Part shown: positions 43,070 to 54,703 of the stretch, piece after piece
Layout of the letters: every line of letters begins with the position of its first letter
How positions within the stretch are numbered: the stretch's first letter is position 1
NCBI GenBank assembly: GCA_958450365.1
Contig: CAUEEP010000753.1
Location: 1-64,000, forward strand
From: Mesorhabditis belari
Lineage: Eukaryota > Nematoda > Chromadorea > Rhabditida > Rhabditidae
Reading direction: 5' to 3'
DNA length: 64,000 nt
The notes under the pieces: generated by a model
Databases searched by the model: none
Seen by the model: only the letters and a program-made list of their open reading frames with translations
Told to the model about the DNA's origin: nothing
Translations under genes and position numbers: made by a program

Positions 43070-44018
43070 AAACAAAACCAAAACCAAAACAGACCAAAAC
43101 CAAAACCAAAACCAAAACAGACCAAAACCAAAACCAAAACAGACCAAAACCAAAACCAAAACAGACCAAAACCAAAGCCAAAACCAAAGCAGACCAAAAC
43201 CAAAACCAAAACCAAAACAGACCAAAACCAAAACCAAAACAGACCAAAACCAAAGCCAAAACCAAAGCAGACCAAAACCAAAACCAAAACCAAAACAGAC
43301 CAAAACCAAAACCAAAACAGACCAAAACCAAAACCAAAACAGACCAAAACCAAAACCAAAACAGACCAAAACCAAAACCAAAACAGACCAAAACCAAAAC
43401 CAAAACAGACCAAAAACCAAAACCAAAAACAGACCAAAACCAAAACCAAAACCAAAACAGACCAAAACCAAAACCAAAACAGACCAAAACCAAAACCAAA
43501 ACAGACCAAAACCAAAACCAAAACAGACCAAAACCAAAACCAAAACAGACCAAAACCAAAACCAAAACCAAAACAGACCAAAACCAAAACCAAAACAGAC
43601 CAAAACCAAAACCAAAACAGACCAAAACCAAAACCAAAACAGACCAAAACCAAAACCAAAACCAAAACAGACCAAAACCAAAACCAAAACGGACCAAAAC
43701 CAAAACCAAAACAGACCAAAACCAAAACCAAAACAGACCAAAACCAAAACCAAAACAGACCAAAACCAAAACCAAAACAGACCAAAACCAAAACCAAAAC
43801 AGACCAAAACCAAAACCAAAACCAAAACAGACCAAAACCAAAACCAAAACAGACCAAAACCAAAACCAAAACAGACCAAAACCAAAACCAAAACAGACCA
43901 AAACCAAAACCAAAACAGACCAAAACCAAAACCAAAACAGACCAAAACCAAAACCAAAACCAAAACAGACCAAAACCAAAACCAAAACAGACCAAAACCA
44001 AAACCAAAGCACCAAAAC
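43070..44018. repeat. CCAAAA satellite with CAGA spacers (about 0.95 kb)
   Basis: Units of CCAAAA in groups of three or four, separated by CAGA, give basic periods of 22 and 28 bp. A related block in the opposite orientation lies at 44252-44345. The 340-codon FGFGLFWFW frames are translation artefacts of the repeat. Confidence 0.93.
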
Positions 44019-44512
44019 AAACCAAAACTCAATTTGCATATAAATTAACATGTAAATTTAAAATTGTAAAATGCAAATTTGCCTTTCACTTTTTCTCACT
44101 CCCCAAAATCTCGCGGCCGAAAAAAGGACCAAAACACGACCTCGAAATTTCGAAACAAAAAATAGCCTATGGGATAGATTTTTGGACGCTGATTTCAAAT
44201 CTGCAAACAGATTTTCGCTAGCTCCTCACAATCGCGAGATATTGCCGAGTTTTGGTTAGTTTTGGTTTTGGTTTTGGTTTTGGTTTGTTTTGGTTTTGGT
44301 TTTGGTTTTGGTCTGTTTTGGTTTTGGTGGTTTTGGTTTTGGTTAAGTTTTGTTTTCCGAAGTCTAGTTCTGAGTCTGTAACCATACTTATGCCACACCC
44401 TGTAGACACTCCGGATAAGATTACGATAGCTTTTCAAATTTTCCACTTTTTAGAAAGCGCTCTAAGCTACAGTAAAGCTGTAGCTTGCCGTGGATAAGGT
44501 TAGAGTAGCTTT

Positions 44513-44590
44513 CCAAACTGTTTAAGCTTTCAACTGTTTAAGCTTTAAACTGTTTAAGCTTTAAACTGTTTAAGCTTTAAACTGTTCACT
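44513..44590. repeat. CTGTTTAAGCTTTAAA 16-bp repeat
   Basis: Four to five copies, each including the palindromic core TTTAAGCTTTAAA. Confidence 0.85.
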
Positions 44591-44599
44591 TTCCATTTC

Positions 44600-45545
44600 T
44601 CCAGATCTCCAGTTGCATTACGTTGATTGTATATATTCCAGTGATCATTGTATATTCTCTATTTCTCTTTTCCGCTTCCCCTAATGGTACACAGAAAGGG
44701 CGATGGTTGACCCGGTTCTATTTGCGCTGCGTGTTCTGCACTCCTCCATCTTTTTCCTTCTCTGTACCTTCTCTCTTTCCTTTCCATTTCTCCTTTTCAC
44801 TTCTTTTCAGGACTCCTTTTTCTTATAGTCTCAGCTACTACTCCAATATTGCATTTCACTCCCGGAAATTCTTTATCTAAAAGGTTCGTATGTGAAACTT
44901 CTCACCCACCACCTTATTTGAATTTTGTTTGACTTTGGAAACCGAAATCCATCTCTGGAGCTTTATTTTGGCAATTAGCTCAAGATATTTGATATTTGCA
45001 AAGATATTTGCAAGAATAACAAGCCCTTTATGGGTTGTTCTCTGTGCTCCCCATTTCTTGGATTGTTCTTTGTGTTCCCGTAGAATAAACACACTATTTC
45101 TGATGCACTAAAAGGCAAAAACTTTCATAATTCACAGGAGAATCTCATTTTCGCCAGTAGCTCAAACTCTTGTCCATCAAAAACCTTTCCATTTTCCATT
45201 TCAAGGCGTTTTTCGGGAGATTGGGCGGTGAGTGCCATTGCCGACCCCGTCGGGGTCCTGTTATCGCTCATGCATGCCTGACTCCCCCGTTTTTAGTTCC
45301 ATTCCTCTTTTTAGATCCATTCCTCTTTTTCCTCTTTTTCCTCTTTTTCCCCACTCACCTTAAAACCATCAATATTTGTATTTGGACCGTTATCGGTTTC
45401 TTTCCAATGTCTTTTCCCTTTCCAATGTCTTTTCCCTTTCCATGTCCATGTCACCGTTTTCCTTTCGTCTTTTGATTTTGATTTGATACAAGAAAATTGG
45501 TCTTTGTTTTTAGATAAACATTTCATTTACTGTTTGTAAATGAAA
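44600..45545. other. No gene supported
   Basis: Pyrimidine-rich sequence with several open frames but no conserved motif. Confidence 0.4.
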
Positions 45546-45551
45546 TGCATC

Positions 45552-46138
45552 ATTTTAAACCATTTTAAACCATTTTAAACCATTTTAAAATATTTTAAAC
45601 CATTTTAAACCATTTTAAACCATTTTAAACCATTTTAAACCATTTTAAACTATTTTCAACTATTTTAAACCATTTTAAACCATTTTAAACCATTTTAAAC
45701 CATTTTAAACCATTTTAAACCATTTTAAACCATTTTAAACCATTTTAAACCATTTTAAACCATTTTAAACCATTTTAAACCATTTTAAATCATTTTAAAT
45801 CATTTTAAACCATTTTAAACCATTTAAGACCATTTTAAACCATTTTAAACCATTTTAAACCATTTTAAACTATTTTCAACTATTTTAAACCATTTAAGAC
45901 CATTTAAAACCATTTAAAACCATTTTAAACCATTTTAAACCATTTTAAACTATTTTAAATCATTTTAAATCATTTTAAATCATTTTAAACCATTTTAAAC
46001 CATTTAAGACCATTTTAAACCATTTTAAACCATTTTAAACCATTTTAAATCATTTTAAACCATTTTAAATCATTTTAAATCATTTTAAACCATTTAAAAC
46101 CATTTTAAACCATTTTAAACCATTTTAAACCATTTTAA
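45552..46138. repeat. 10-bp satellite (CATTTTAAAC)
   Basis: About 59 copies of CATTTTAAAC with TATTTTCAAC and CATTTAAGAC variants; each unit contains TTTAAA. Variant blocks repeat at larger spacing. Confidence 0.95.
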
Positions 46139-46359
46139 AAGCAAAACTTTTTTCTTAAGATATCTGCAATGTGATAAAGTCTATGTTTCCAATTTTATAC
46201 ACACAAAGCAAGAACATGTATACTTTAAACAAGAACTACTATGTACTCAACTAGTCATCCACCCCTAGTCATCCACCCTTCTTTTATGAGCTAGTTATGC
46301 TTGGGGATTGTGGTGCATTCTCTTTGGCCTTTCTCTTCTCACGCAGAACGGCTGGTTAA

Positions 46360-46540
46360 GTGAAAAGGGAAAGGGGGAAAAGGAAAAGGAAAGAAAGAGA
46401 AAGAAAAGAAAGAGAAAGAGAAGGAAGAGAAAGAAAAGGAAGAGAAGGAAAAGGAAGAGAAAGAAAAGGAAGAGAAGGAAAAGGAAGAGAAGGAAAAGGA
46501 AGAGAAAGAAAAGGAAGAGAAAGAAAGAGAAAGAAAGAGG
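46360..46540. repeat. Purine tract (GGAAAAGGAAGAGAAAGAAAA)
   Basis: A GAAAAGGAAGA-type array of about 180 bp. Confidence 0.85.
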
Positions 46541-46869
46541 CCAGAGGGGAGACCGCGCGAGCATCGATTTTTGTGTGGTTCGCTGAAAAAGGGATGTCCG
46601 CTCATTCACATAGCGGGAAATACATCCCAATCCAATTTCCCCAATCCCTTTCTGGGTATTGTTCGCAAAACCTTGCACATAATTTTACCATATTGTACCA
46701 TATTGTTTTATTTATTTTCATTCATTTTCATTTATTTTCATTTCTTTTCATTTCTTTTCATTTCTTTTCATTCCACCTTTGTTTTACTTAAGACTGGCAC
46801 TAAAGCACTTAAGACTGGCTGTATTCATTCCACGGGCACTAGCGGAGACATCTTTTTTTAGTTCTGGGA

Positions 46870-47620
46870 CATTTGATACGTGCCCCGCCTCTTTGCCATT
46901 GGCAATTCAACTTTGAACTCAAATTTCTTGATGTTGGATTGTCCAATTTAAATATTCTTCGTCTCATTGGATGCGTTAAGTCTTTCTCTATTGATTGGTA
47001 CAAAAAGTATTTATATTGGACAGCTCAAAGCCAAGATATTTGAGCTCAAAGTTAGATTGCCAATGGCAAGGGGCGGGGCGTATATAAAGAAGCGGGACGC
47101 CCTTGCCATTGGTATCTAACTTTGAGCTTAAATATCTTGATGTTTTGCTGTCCAATTTAAATACTTTTTGTACCAATCGATAGAGAAAGACTTGGCACAT
47201 CTAATTGCCAATGGCAAGGGGCAGGGCGTATATAAAGAAGCCAGGCGCCCCTTTCATTAGCATCTAACTTTGAGCTTAAATATCTTGGCTTTGAGCTGTC
47301 CAATTTAAATACTTTTTGTACCAATCGATAGAGAAAGACTTAGCGCATCTAATGATATCAAGAACATAGAACTGTAACCGTAAATGGAGTTTTTACGGCT
47401 ACAGTAGGCTATGGTAAGATCAATCTGACTTTAAGCTCAAATTTCTCGTTGTTGGGTTGTCCAATCTCAATCATTTTTATACCAATTGACAGAGAAAAAC
47501 TTAACGCATCCAATGATACTAAGAACATTTAAATTGGACAACCCAACACCAAGATATTTGAGCTCAAAGTTGGATTGTCAATGGCAAATGGGACATCAAA
47601 TGTCCGATTGACCTCTTTTT
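46870..47620. repeat. Family B: inverted units with a TATATAAAG motif
   Basis: At least five copies, in alternating orientation, of a unit of about 130 bp. It starts TTGCCATTGGCA, continues ATCTAACTTTGAGCTCAAAT, and ends with TACTTTTTGTACCAATCGAT plus AGAGAAAGACTT. At two junctions the palindrome TTGCCAATGGCAA is followed by GGGGCGGGGCGTATATAAAG or a close variant. Related copies occur at 58845-59290. Confidence 0.85.
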
Positions 47621-47747
47621 TTGCACTGATACAAGACTTTTCTTTGGAATTAATACTTTTGCCGGTACTGGTCTAGTACTGGTCTAGTAATTGCGATTTT
47701 AATACTGATTATAATACATTAGACTTTTGACAGTCTATTATAATCTT

Positions 47748-47912
47748 AGACTTTTGACACTTATAGCTTGACTTTTGACACTTATAGCTTGACTTTGGAC
47801 ACTTATAGCTTGACTTTGGACACTTATAGCTTGACTTTTGACACTTATAGCTTGGCTTTTGACACTTATAGCTTGGCTTTTGACACTTATAGCTTGACTT
47901 TTGACTCTGTGG
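47748..47912. repeat. 20-bp repeat (ACTTATAGCTTGACTTTTGAC)
   Basis: Seven to eight copies with GGAC and TGGCTTT variants. Confidence 0.9.
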
Positions 47913-47969
47913 TGGGTGGAAAAAGAAGGATTCCCTCCAAATCTCTTTTTAAGCTTACTATCGGTTAAT

Positions 47970-48025
47970 TTCTCTAGTATAATGGTAAACTCTGGCCACC
48001 AGAACGATCAGGGACTCGAATAAAA
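47970..48025 (+). other. Weak tRNA-like sequence
   Basis: TCTAGTATAATGGTAAACTC resembles an A box and GGGACTCGAATAA a damaged B box. No cloverleaf closes. Recorded as a possible tRNA relic only. Confidence 0.2.
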
Positions 48026-48267
48026 CTTATCTTTTGATACTGATCTACTGCAAAATTGTGCTTTTTGGAATTCTGGAGGTTCCATTATTGGAAAATAATG
48101 ATTTTCTTCGTACATTCACATGGAAAAACAGCACTTTCCCAGTTTTACTCTGAATTTTATACGAATAATAAAACTGGAACTGTTCTAAACTGGAACTGGA
48201 CACTTTTGGCACAAATACTCATCTTGAAAGAGGATTTTTATGATTTTCAATTGAATGCTATTCAGTG

Positions 48268-48452
48268 CTGGCACGCTGGCACGCTGGCACGCTTGGCACG
48301 CTGGCACGCTTGGCACGCTGGCACGCTTGGCACGCTGGCACGCTTGGCACGCTGGCACGCTTGGCACGCTGGCACGCTTGGCACGCTGGCACGCTTGGCA
48401 CGCTGGCACGCTTGGCACGCTGGCACGCTTGGCACGCTGGCACGCTTGGCAG
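48268..48452. repeat. 17-bp satellite (GCTGGCACGCTTGGCAC)
   Basis: About ten nearly perfect copies; GC-rich compared with its surroundings. Confidence 0.95.
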
Positions 48453-48535
48453 TCATTAAATCCAATGAAAATCCAGTGATCATTCAATCCAATCCAATGA
48501 TCATTCAATCATTGATCTTTATTGATTCTCTAGTG

Positions 48536-48668
48536 TTGATAGTGAATCTTTTAAGCAGTGAATCTTTTAAGCAGTGAATCTTTTAAGCCGTCAATCTTTT
48601 AAGCAGTGAATCTTTTAAGCAGTCAATCTTTTAAGCAGTCAATCTTTTAAGCAGTCAATCTTTTAATC
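48536..48668. repeat. 17-bp repeat (GAATCTTTTAAGCAGT)
   Basis: Seven to eight copies of AGTGAATCTTTTAAGC / AGTCAATCTTTTAAGC. Confidence 0.9.
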
Positions 48669-49007
48669 TAAGCAAATGCTCGAAAAAATCTTTGCTTAAC
48701 ATTTTCATCAAATTAGAAAAGCTTTATTTTAAAGGTTACCCTTTAAAAAAAGCCAGCAAAGAATAAAACTGGACAATATTAATCTATTGTTTATTAATTA
48801 ATGAATTAATCTACTGTCAATATTAATTAATCTACTGTCATCAAATTTTCACTTTCATCCAATTTTACCAATCTTTAATTATCATTTCCAAGAAATCTTC
48901 TTATAAAACATTTTCTTCTGCCCTCTTTTCAAATGCAATATTTCTCGGAATCTCGTTTTTTTTCCCCTAAAAACGCAAAAAGCTGTGTGCGTTCCGGGAA
49001 AATTGAT

Positions 49008-49102
49008 TTCCCCCCTTTCCCCCCTTTCCCCCCTTTCCCCCTTTCCCCCCTTTCCCCCTTTCCCCCTTTCCCCCTTTTCCCCCTTTTCCCCCTTTTCCCC
49101 GC
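49008..49102. repeat. C-rich tract (CCCCTTTCCCC)
   Basis: About 95 bp of CCCCTTT units; the G-rich complement could form G-quadruplexes. Confidence 0.85.
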
Positions 49103-49189
49103 CGAGTGACTCACCCACAAATGATTCAAACCAAAATTTAGCCATTCTTTTTCGATTTTATTTGGTTTTGCTGATGATAGAATTGAATT

Positions 49190-49335
49190 TCTTGTTGTTC
49201 TTGAATTCTTGAATTCTTGAATGTTCTTGTTGTTCTTGAATATTCTTGTTGTTCTTGAATGTTCTTGAATTCTTGAATGTTCTTGAATGTCTTGAATGTT
49301 CTTAATAATTGATTGATTGATTGATTGATTGATGT
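49190..49335. repeat. TTCTTGAATG repeats and (TTGA)n
   Basis: Irregular TTGAATGTTCTTG units, followed by (TTGATTGA)n. (TTGA)n blocks recur at 49780-49806 and 50112-50165, around the foldback element. Confidence 0.85.
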
Positions 49336-49394
49336 CATTACTTTAAGCTTTTTTTTTAAGCAAAGATGCCTTAAAAAGAGCCTTACAAAGAGCC

Positions 49395-49768
49395 TTAAAA
49401 AGAGCCTTAAAAATGCAAAATAAAGTTCCCGTGACTTCCAGATTGATCAAAAATTGGTTCAATTTCCAAAAATCGTTTGAGTTTCAAGAGAAATTGAGTT
49501 GAACTTAAATAGTCCGATTCCAATCATGATTCCAATTAACCTTGAGCCTTAAAAATGTAAAATTTAGTTCTCGTGACTTCCAGATTGACTAAAAATTGAC
49601 TCCATTCCCAAAAAACATTTCAGTTTCAGGAGAAATTGGGTTGAACTTAAATAGTCCGATTCCAATCGCGGTTCTAATGATCCTTAGACCTTAAAAATGT
49701 AAATTTAGTTCCCGTGACTTCCAGATTGATCAAAAATTGCTTCAATTTCCAAAAATCTTTTCATTTAT
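49395..49768. repeat. Tandem repeat of about 138 bp, 2.6 copies
   Basis: Three diverged copies of a unit that includes CCTTAAAAATG, TCCCGTGACTTCCAGATTGA and AACTTAAATAGTCCGATTCC. The third copy is truncated. No coding potential seen. Confidence 0.8.
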
Positions 49769-49810
49769 GTTTTCAATTGATTGATTGATTGATTGATTAT
49801 TTATTGATTA

Positions 49811-50105
49811 CCGTATTTCTTCGAATAGAAGACCGGGTAAAGGGTATCATCGCGTACTCCTGCGTAGCAGCCCTTTTGAAAATCTCTTTTCTGCATAAAA
49901 GCTTTCAATCAAGTGCTATGGGGCTGGAAAATGGCTGTTCTGTTCTGTCAAAAATCTGTTAGCTCATGTGGTATTTTTGAGTCATTTTCCAGCCCCATAG
50001 CACTTGATTGAAAGCTTTTATGCAGAAAAGAAATTTTAAAAAGGGCTGCTACGCAGGAGTACGCGATGATACTCTTTACCCGGTCTTCTATTCGAAGAAA
50101 TACGG
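49811..50105. mobile_element. Foldback MITE (CCGTATTTCTTCGAATAGAAG)
   Basis: A 295-bp palindrome with arms of about 125 bp and TA at both ends. It starts CCGTATTTCTTCGAATAGAA and ends with the complement; the loop is near 49940-49975. It is inserted within (TTGA)n sequence. Confidence 0.88.
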
Positions 50106-50264
50106 TAATTGGTGATTGATTGATTGATTATTTATTGATTGATTGATTATTTATTGATTGATTATTAAATCTCTGCAAAATTTCCATTATAAAAAACGTT
50201 TCCAGGCCGCCGCCGTTCACACAATGGCGGCAATTGAGGTAAATATTTACATTTACAATATTTA

Positions 50265-50848
50265 TTGGGTTGGTGATTTGAAAACTGCGGCACTTTGAAC
50301 TAAAATTTAACAACTAAAATTTAACAACTAAAATCTATTCAACATAAAACCATCAATTCATTCCATTCCAACCATTCCAAATAGTTCCCATTATTATTGA
50401 CGACTTCTGCCCATTTTACAGGCAATTTCCGGATTCCTCTTTCTTTGTAGGGTTTTGGTTTGTGTGTGAAACAAGTGTGAGACTCAAAAATGGAGGACTG
50501 GAGATGTCCCAGTTTGGACCCAGTTTGAGCACTTTCTTCAAAAGAAACCCATTTTGGTGTCAATGGAAAAGTTGTAGAGAATCAAAAATGAGGCTTATAG
50601 CGAAATTTCCAAAAAGATACACTTAGTAGTTTCGCTTAAAATGCGAGTTTTGTTGCAAGCTTTGTGAAAATTCGTAAATTTGGCATTTCTTGAAAACCAG
50701 TTTTTGAATCTTTCTGAAAATTTGTATATAAGCTTGATTTTTGATTCTCTACAACTTTTCCATTGACACCAAAATGGATTTCTTTTGAAGAAAGTGCTCA
50801 AACTGGGACATCTGACAATCGTCCGCAGCTTTCAATTCACCAATCCAA
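50265..50848. mobile_element. Family C foldback MITE, copy 1
   Basis: The ends TTGGGTTGGTGATTTGAAAA and TTTTCAATTCACCAATCCAA are flanked by TA. The inner part (AGCACTTTCTTCAAAAGAAA, TTGTAGAGAATCAAAAATGA) matches 51037-51408. The left arm carries extra sequence at about 50300-50490 that the other copy lacks. Confidence 0.85.
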
Positions 50849-51036
50849 TAGAATAGGAATAGAATAGAAACCTTCGGTTTATTCTTGTTCAGTTTTTCAT
50901 GGGCTTTACGAATTCGCTTTTAATTTTTTCTAAATAGCTAAAGGAATTGGCTTCTAATTGGCCTTAAAATTTTAACTATCCCTTTGTAAGTTTTGGACAA
51001 CCGAATAAGAAAATGGCCGAACAGGTACGGGTGTGA

Positions 51037-51408
51037 TTGGGTTGGTGAATTGAAAACTGCGGGCTATTGTCATATGTGACAGTTTGAGCACTTTCTTCAA
51101 AAGAAACCCATTTTGGTGTCAATGGAAAAGTTGTAGAGAATCAAAAATCAAGCTTATATCCAAATTTTCAGAATGATTCAAAAACTGGTTTTCAAGAAAT
51201 GCGTAAATTTACGAATTTTCACAAAACTTGCAACAAAACTTGCATTTTAAGCGAAACTACTAAGTGTTTCTTTTTGGAAATTTCGCTATAAGCCTCATTT
51301 TTGATTCTCTACAACTTTTCCATTGACACCAAAATGGGTTTCTTTTGAAGAAAGTGCTCAAACTGTCACATATGACAATAGCCGGCAGTTTTCAATTCAC
51401 CAATCCAA
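51037..51408. mobile_element. Family C foldback MITE, copy 2
   Basis: A 372-bp palindrome, TTGGGTTGGTGAATTGAAAA to TTTTCAATTCACCAATCCAA, with arms of about 165 bp. A TA follows on the right; the left flank reads GA. Confidence 0.88.
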
Positions 51409-51846
51409 TATTAGAATATTTACGTTAATCTATTATTTATATTTAATCCAATCAAAGAAATTAAGCAATTTAGTCAACTGAGTATCTTTTATTTGATAGG
51501 AAAACAGTTTTCTTGAAGAAATTAAGCATTGCTTTCTCTTTGTCTAAAAAAAGCGCAAACGTCACCCATCTGGCACACTGTTTTTGGCATAATTCTATAA
51601 GAAAAAAGCTCTTTTAGTCGTTTTACGGTACTGGATATTGGACTACTGTAGCTTATTTCAAGAACTCTAGGTTTTGGTGCATTTTTTTGCAACCATCAGC
51701 TCATTTTGAGTGTACTTTGTGCTCGAATCTCTAAACGCATCTCTTCTGGCGCACTGAGTTCTTCAGTTTTCTCGTGAAATCAAGCTATTGCTACAAGGAA
51801 AATGAAGGCATGAGCCAAAAAGTGCATTTCAAAGCAGGGATGTTAA

Positions 51847-52068
51847 CTCCGCCCCTTTTTTGATCTGTTTGCCGTTGGCGATCTACGAATTTTACTCAGA
51901 TCTTAGCCGGGTTTGTTTAAAAAACTTTGAATTTGCTTTGCTTCGACTTGAAATGAAATTCTCTATCGAATGAAAGCAAATTCAACGTCTTAAAAACAAA
52001 GCCGGTCAAGGTACGAGCAAAATTCGTAAATTGTCAACGGCAAACGGGCTAAAAAAGAGGCAGAGTTA
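51847..52068. repeat. Inverted repeat related to family B
   Basis: TTTGCCGTTGGCGATCTACGA on the left pairs with TCGTAAATTGTCAACGGCAAA on the right across about 220 bp, with CCGCCCC-type flanks. It resembles family B in design (NNGCCNNTGGC plus a GC box) but is diverged. Confidence 0.6.
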
Positions 52069-52324
52069 AAATGGCTGCTTAAAAGGACACTCTTTATCTC
52101 CTTGTTCTAGTTTTTACAGTACTGAATGACAAAAAGAGTGAAAACCATTCATACAACTTTTTTTTTTTTTATTTCCCTCCCATTTTCAGACAGGTCTCCC
52201 AAAGGGAAATGTGGCAGCGCTTGTAAACCGGATGTCTCGTGCTGATCTCACAAACAAGCTACCCATCTCGACTAAACGTTCGTTTTTACAAATAATTTCA
52301 ATGAAATACGAATAAATAGATTCT

Positions 52325-52500
52325 AAAGAAGGCAATAGAAGAAAATAGAAGAAAATAGAAGAAAATAGAAGAAAATAGAAGAAAATAGAAGAAAAATAAA
52401 AGAAAATAGAAGAAAAATAAAAGAAAATAAAAGAAAAATAGAAGTAGAAAACAATAGAAAACAATAGAAAACAATAAAAAAACAATAGAATACAATAAAA
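52325..52500. repeat. GAAAATAGAA repeat
   Basis: About 16 copies of GAAAATAGAA / ACAATAGAAA. Confidence 0.88.
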
Positions 52501-52617
52501 AACAAACCTCTGTACACTACCGTTACCTTTCCTTTTGTTCGATTTTCTTCGATTCATTTAAATTTGATCGCAAACAGTTTCCAGCTTTATTCTTAAGCTT
52601 TATTCATTCTTTCTCTA

Positions 52618-53068
52618 CAAATTTGGTTCCTTTTTCTCTAGATTTGGTTCCTTTTCTCTACAAATTTGGTTCCTTTTCTCTCTAGATTTGGTTCCTTATC
52701 TCTCTAGATTTGGTTCCTTTTCTCTACAGATTTGGTTCTTTTCTCTACAGATTTGGTTCCTTTTTCTCTAGATTTGGTTCCTTTTCTCTACAAATTTGGT
52801 TCCTTATCTCTCTAGATTTGGTTCCTTATCTCTCTAGATTTGATTCCTTTTCTCTATAAATTTGGTTCCTTTTCTCTCTAGATTTGATTCCTTTTCTCTA
52901 TAAATTTGGTTCCTTTTCTCTCTAGATTTGATTCCTTTTCTCTATAAATTTGGTTCCTTTTCTCTCTAGATTTGATTCCTTTTCTCTATAAATTTGGTTC
53001 CTTTTCTCTATAAATTTGGTTCCTTATCTCTCTAAATTTGGTTCCTTATCTCTAAATTCCTAAATCTC
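52618..53068. repeat. Satellite TCTCTAGATTTGGTTCCTTT (reverse of 9935-10820)
   Basis: About 20 copies of a 19-21-bp unit that is the reverse complement of the array at 9935-10820, including the same CTACA (for CTGTAG) and TATCTC variants. These are two distant loci of one satellite family in opposite orientation. Confidence 0.93.
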
Positions 53069-53069
53069 T

Positions 53070-53740
53070 AAATAAATTCCTCTCCAGGTGACAGTCACTG
53101 ACAGTCATTTGAGTCATTTACATTAACAGTCATTAACATTAACATTGAGTCATTAACAGTCACTTTCCTATAAACGGTTCTACTTCTTTTTTTTTCTTTA
53201 TGTTCACATCGTTTGCTTCTTCTTTCTTTTCTGATCTCTTCACAAGGAAGAAGTGGTGCAGAAGAAGAAAAAGAAGAAGTTTGCCATACGGCCTAAGTCT
53301 TTCTTTTAGGTGGAGACCCCGAAAAGGCTCTCTCTTCTACATCATTCTCTTGAAATCTTTCAGAATACACTCATTGTTGTCTTCGTTTTTTCCTTTTGCC
53401 ATTGATTCACAAGAATTTCTTTAGATTTAGGGAAATTCTTTAGTAAAATTTGTCAAATACGATTTGAACTCTAGCTTTTCTAGTGCAAAGAACGCAAAGA
53501 GATTAACGCGCAAAAATTTTCCCATCAATTTCACGAAAACTTTGCGAAAGTGATTTACTGGATTTACTTTAATTTACTGGACACTTTACTGGATATAGTT
53601 TGATGTGGAAAAAAATGGAAACACACCTTTTCTAGTGCACTGAATTCTTCCATTTTTCCACTTGAATTAGTCGCAAGAGAAGTGAAGAATTCAGTGCATC
53701 AGAAAAGTTGTGCTTACGATATCTACTATATAAAAAAGAG
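53070..53740. other. No gene; short inverted repeat
   Basis: GAATTCTTCCA and GAAGAATTCAGTGCA form an inverted repeat around 53630-53702 that belongs to the dispersed motif set also seen at 22490-22605. No gene supported. Confidence 0.4.
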
Positions 53741-53744
53741 AATT

Positions 53745-54162
53745 GTCCGTCTGACCGTTTGCCCGTCTGTCCGTCCGTCGGTCTATCTGTCCGTCGGTCC
53801 ATCTGTCCGTCTGTCCGTCTGTCTGTATGTCTGTCTGTCCGTCCGTCCATCGTCCATCCGTCCATCCGTCCATCGTCCATCCGTCCGTCTGTCTGTCCGT
53901 CTGTTTGTCCGTCTGTCCGTCTGTCTATCCGTCTGTCCGTCGGCCTGTCCGTCTGTATGTCTGTCTGTCTGTCCGTCCGTCTGTCCGTCGGCCTGTCCGT
54001 CTGTCCGTCTATCTGTCTGTCCGTCTGTCTGTCCGTCTGTCTCTCCGTCTGCCCGTCTGTCCGTCTATCTGTCTGTCCGTCTGTCTGTCCGTCTGTCTAT
54101 CCGTCTGTCCGTCGGCCTGTCCGTCTGTCTGTCCGTCTGTCCGTCCGTCTGTCCGTCGTGAG
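53745..54162. repeat. CTGTCCGT tetranucleotide satellite
   Basis: About 420 bp of GTCC/GTCT units, the complement of GACA/GACG. A block from about 53880 to 54010 (CTATCCGTCTGTCCGTCGGC) recurs at about 54095. Confidence 0.93.
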
Positions 54163-54299
54163 TCCGAAAACATCCAGCCAAAAAAGCCCGCGTTTTTTTT
54201 GTTTTTTAGGCTGATTTAAGCATAAAGTACATGAGAAAAAGGACTTTTAGTGGCTTAGCGCAGCACTGAGAATCTAAGAACCGGCTTAAACAGGGTAAT

Positions 54300-54430
54300 T
54301 TTTATATAAAAGCTTAGATCTATAAAAAAATCTCTAAAATCTCTCTAAAATCTCTAAAATCTCTCTAAAATCTCTAAAATCTCTCTAAAATCGATATCTA
54401 AATCTCTCTAAAATCGCTAATTGAATAGCT
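54300..54430. repeat. CTCTCTAAAATCTCTAAAAT repeat
   Basis: A short array of 19-20-bp units upstream of the SH3 gene. No promoter element recognised between it and 54704. Confidence 0.75.
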
Positions 54431-54703
54431 TTTCAAAGAATCCAAAAAAACATTAAGAAAATGAGATAAAAATCGAAAGAAAATGACGTTTTCTCTCTTT
54501 TGTTATCATTGATTCACTCAACTAATCATTGCATTTCTTTTTTTTCACTTTTTTTTCACTTTTTCTAAAAACTTTTCAACAACTAAATCAATTAACAGAT
54601 TTGAAGATTTATTGTTAAATATTAGAGATTTTAATTCAACAAATTCCGAATTCCAAATTCAAATTCCGAATTTTGATACTATTCTTACAATTTAGCCACA
54701 ACA

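Larger units (their letters stand above)
41324..44402 (+). mobile_element. DD37D (maT-like) Tc1/mariner element, expanded
   Basis: The left terminus CAGGGCCCGGCATAAGTATG, then GTTAC, is mirrored on the right (GTAACCATACTTATGCC, then ACACCCTG). TA flanks both ends (41322-41323, 44403-44404). The 3,079-bp span holds a broken transposase, a SINE (41613-41982) and a CCAAAA-type array of 0.95 kb (43070-44018). Without the SINE and the array it would be about 1.8 kb. A 94-bp inverted CCAAAA stretch also sits near the right end. Confidence 0.85.

Noticed and set aside
43004..44051. Three overlapping minus-strand open frames of about 330-340 codons (FGFGLFWFW)
   Set aside because: They are translations of the CCAAAA/CAGA satellite in all three frames; no start context, splice signals or domain.
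48056..48577. 173-codon frame with HAGTLARLAR repeats
   Set aside because: Built on the 17-bp GC-rich satellite, which is open in all frames.
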